From Petrolisthes cinctipes (lineage: Eukaryota > Arthropoda > Malacostraca > Decapoda > Porcellanidae), in assembly GCA_033782935.1 (NCBI GenBank), contig JAWQEG010000286.1, positions 5,159,501-5,223,500 on the forward strand: a DNA stretch of 64,000 bases. Direction: 5' to 3'. Both the position numbers and the translations under genes were made by a program. Below the pieces are notes generated by a model. It saw nothing but the letters and a program-made list of their open reading frames with translations. It was not told the DNA's origin and did no database searches. This document shows positions 63,001 through 64,000 of the stretch, piece by piece; the stretch's first letter is position 1, and each line of letters opens with the position of its first letter.

Positions 63001-64000
63001 AGTACCCGTTTATATCTCAAATTCAGGCTCAAAACACCCGAAAATTCGATATTTTGGGGTCCCAGAAGCGATCTGTACATGCCTACTCCGTGTTAGAGTA
63101 TTTTCAAAATACAGGCCCAAAACATGCTGAAAATCGATATTTTAGATTCCCAAAGTCAATATGTGCATGTTTCTTCTGTATCCGTTTATATCTCAAATTC
63201 AGGCTCAAAACACCCGAAAATTCGATATTTTAGGGTCCCAGAAGCAATCTGTACATACCTACTCAGTGCTAGAATATTTTCAAAATATAGGCTCAAAACA
63301 TGCTAAAAATCGATATTTTAAGTGCGTAAAGGCGATATCTCAAATTCAGTCCCAAAACACCCGAAAATTCGATATTTAGGGGTCCCAGAAGGGATCTGTA
63401 CATGCCTACTCCGTGTTAGAGTATTTTCAAAATACATGCCAAAAACATACTGAAAATCGATCTTTTAGGTGCCCAAAAGTCGATATGTGCATGCATCTTC
63501 TGTACCCGTTTATATCTCAAATTCTGGCCCTAAACACCCGAAAATTCGATATTTTTGGGTCTCAGAAGCGATCTGTACATGCCTACTCAGTGCTAGAATG
63601 TTTTCAAAATATAGGCTCAAAACATGCTCAAAATCGATATTTTAAGTGCCCAAAAGTCAATATGTGCATGTATTTTCTGTACCCGTTTATATCTCAAATT
63701 CAGGCTCAAAACACCCGAAAATTCAATATTTTGGGGTCCCAGAAGCAATCTGTACATGCCTACTCAGTGCTAGAATATTTTCAAAATATAGGCTCAAAAC
63801 ATGCTAAAAATCGATATTTTAGGTGCGTAAAGGCGATATCTCAAATTCAGTCCCAAAACACCCGAAAATTCGATATTTAGGGGTCCCAGAAGCGATCTGT
63901 ACATGCCTACTCCGTGTTAGAGTATTTTCAAAATACAGGCCCAAAACATGCTGAAAATCGATATTTTAGATTCCCAAAGTCAATATGTGCATGTATCTTC
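57097..64000. repeat. Right-end domain marked by the GATTCCC variant
   Basis: From 57365 to the window end, class A2 monomers usually read TTTAGATTCCC instead of TTTAGATGCCC (57365, 57718, 59540, 59862, 60844, 61816, 63145 and 63970), with the older form at about 59038. Duplications inside the domain include about 57.7-58.6 kb against 59.8-60.7 kb (offset 2131), 60823 against 61795 (972), and 61795 against 63124 (1329). Shortened monomers reading GCCCAAAGTGCAAGCATC occur at about 58220 and 60352. The array continues past base 64000. Confidence 0.85.

Larger units (their letters stand above)
1..64000. repeat. Satellite DNA array filling the window; candidate centromeric or pericentromeric satellite
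   Basis: Every line of the window reads as the same monomer family in one orientation. The recurring anchors are a GTGYTAGA start, a short TATTTTCAAAATA dyad, AAAACATGCT, AAAATCGATATTTTAG, AAAACACCCGAAAATTCGAT, GGGGTCCCAGAAG and GATCTGTACATGCC. Monomers are either 175-177 or 146-148 bp and are grouped in higher-order repeats. I saw no unique sequence, transposon insertion or inversion. Monomer length, AT-richness and HOR structure match what is known of eukaryotic centromeric satellites, but no centromere-protein binding can be read from sequence. The family is not one I recognise; a plant source is plausible but unproven. Confidence 0.97.

Noticed and set aside
1..64000. CRISPR array
   Set aside because: Repeats are 146-177 bp, directly adjacent and with no unique spacers. 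The monomer differences are graded mutations, not spacer sequences.
1..64000. tRNA, rRNA, promoter, terminator or replication-origin features
   Set aside because: No sequence outside the monomer family exists to carry them. Short palindromes such as TGTACA, ATCGAT and GCATGC recur in nearly every monomer and have no independent support as regulatory sites.

Overview
The whole 64 kb window is one uninterrupted tandem satellite DNA array. I found no protein-coding gene, tRNA, rRNA, transposon, telomere tract or unique DNA. The sequence is AT-rich and made of roughly 380 head-to-tail monomers, all in the same orientation (count inferred from window length over mean monomer length). Long arrays of monomers near nucleosome size, organised into higher-order repeats (HORs), are typical of eukaryotic centromeric or pericentromeric heterochromatin. 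The monomer lengths fit plant centromere satellites as well as others. I do not recognise the family by sequence, so organism and centromere function are inference only.

The array is nested on at least four scales. (1) The full monomer is itself an old tandem duplication of a half-unit of about 89 bp (example: 53647-53715 against 53736-53803). (2) Two monomer classes coexist: full monomers (A, 175-177 bp) and short monomers (B, 146-148 bp). B equals A minus one 29-bp segment, with 4-bp microhomology at the junction. (3) A and B combine into short HORs, nearly all of the form A(n)B with n = 1, 2 or 3: dimers of about 323-328 bp, trimers of about 500-503 bp and tetramers of about 678-680 bp. 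(4) These combine into long HORs: 2157 bp (two tandem copies, 1319-5632), 2004 bp (three copies, 10641-16652), 4006/3506 bp (18656-26167 plus a partial third copy), and duplicons of 3.4-6.0 kb from 37 to 54 kb.

Layout: 1-5632, 2157-bp HOR region; 5633-10640, mostly 501-bp trimers; 10641-16652, three 2004-bp HORs; 16653-18655, transition; 18656-28.2 kb, 4006/3506-bp HORs containing a 1001-bp tetramer-plus-dimer subunit; 28.2-32.7 kb, mixed units with a duplication at 1178-bp spacing; 32.7-37.2 kb, more divergent units with a 972-bp-spaced duplication; 37.2-54.3 kb, long duplicons differing by whole-monomer indels; 54.3-57.1 kb, a 2328-bp-spaced duplication; 57.1-64 kb, a terminal domain with its own diagnostic variant.

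The most notable sequence feature is a short dyad, GTATTTTCAAAATAC in most full monomers. In most short monomers both arms change together to ATATTTTCAAAATAT, so the symmetry is kept. Rare variants with altered centres or loops also mostly keep it. Open reading frames in the array (up to 371 codons) are by-products of 177- and 147-bp units being multiples of three, and I do not call them genes.
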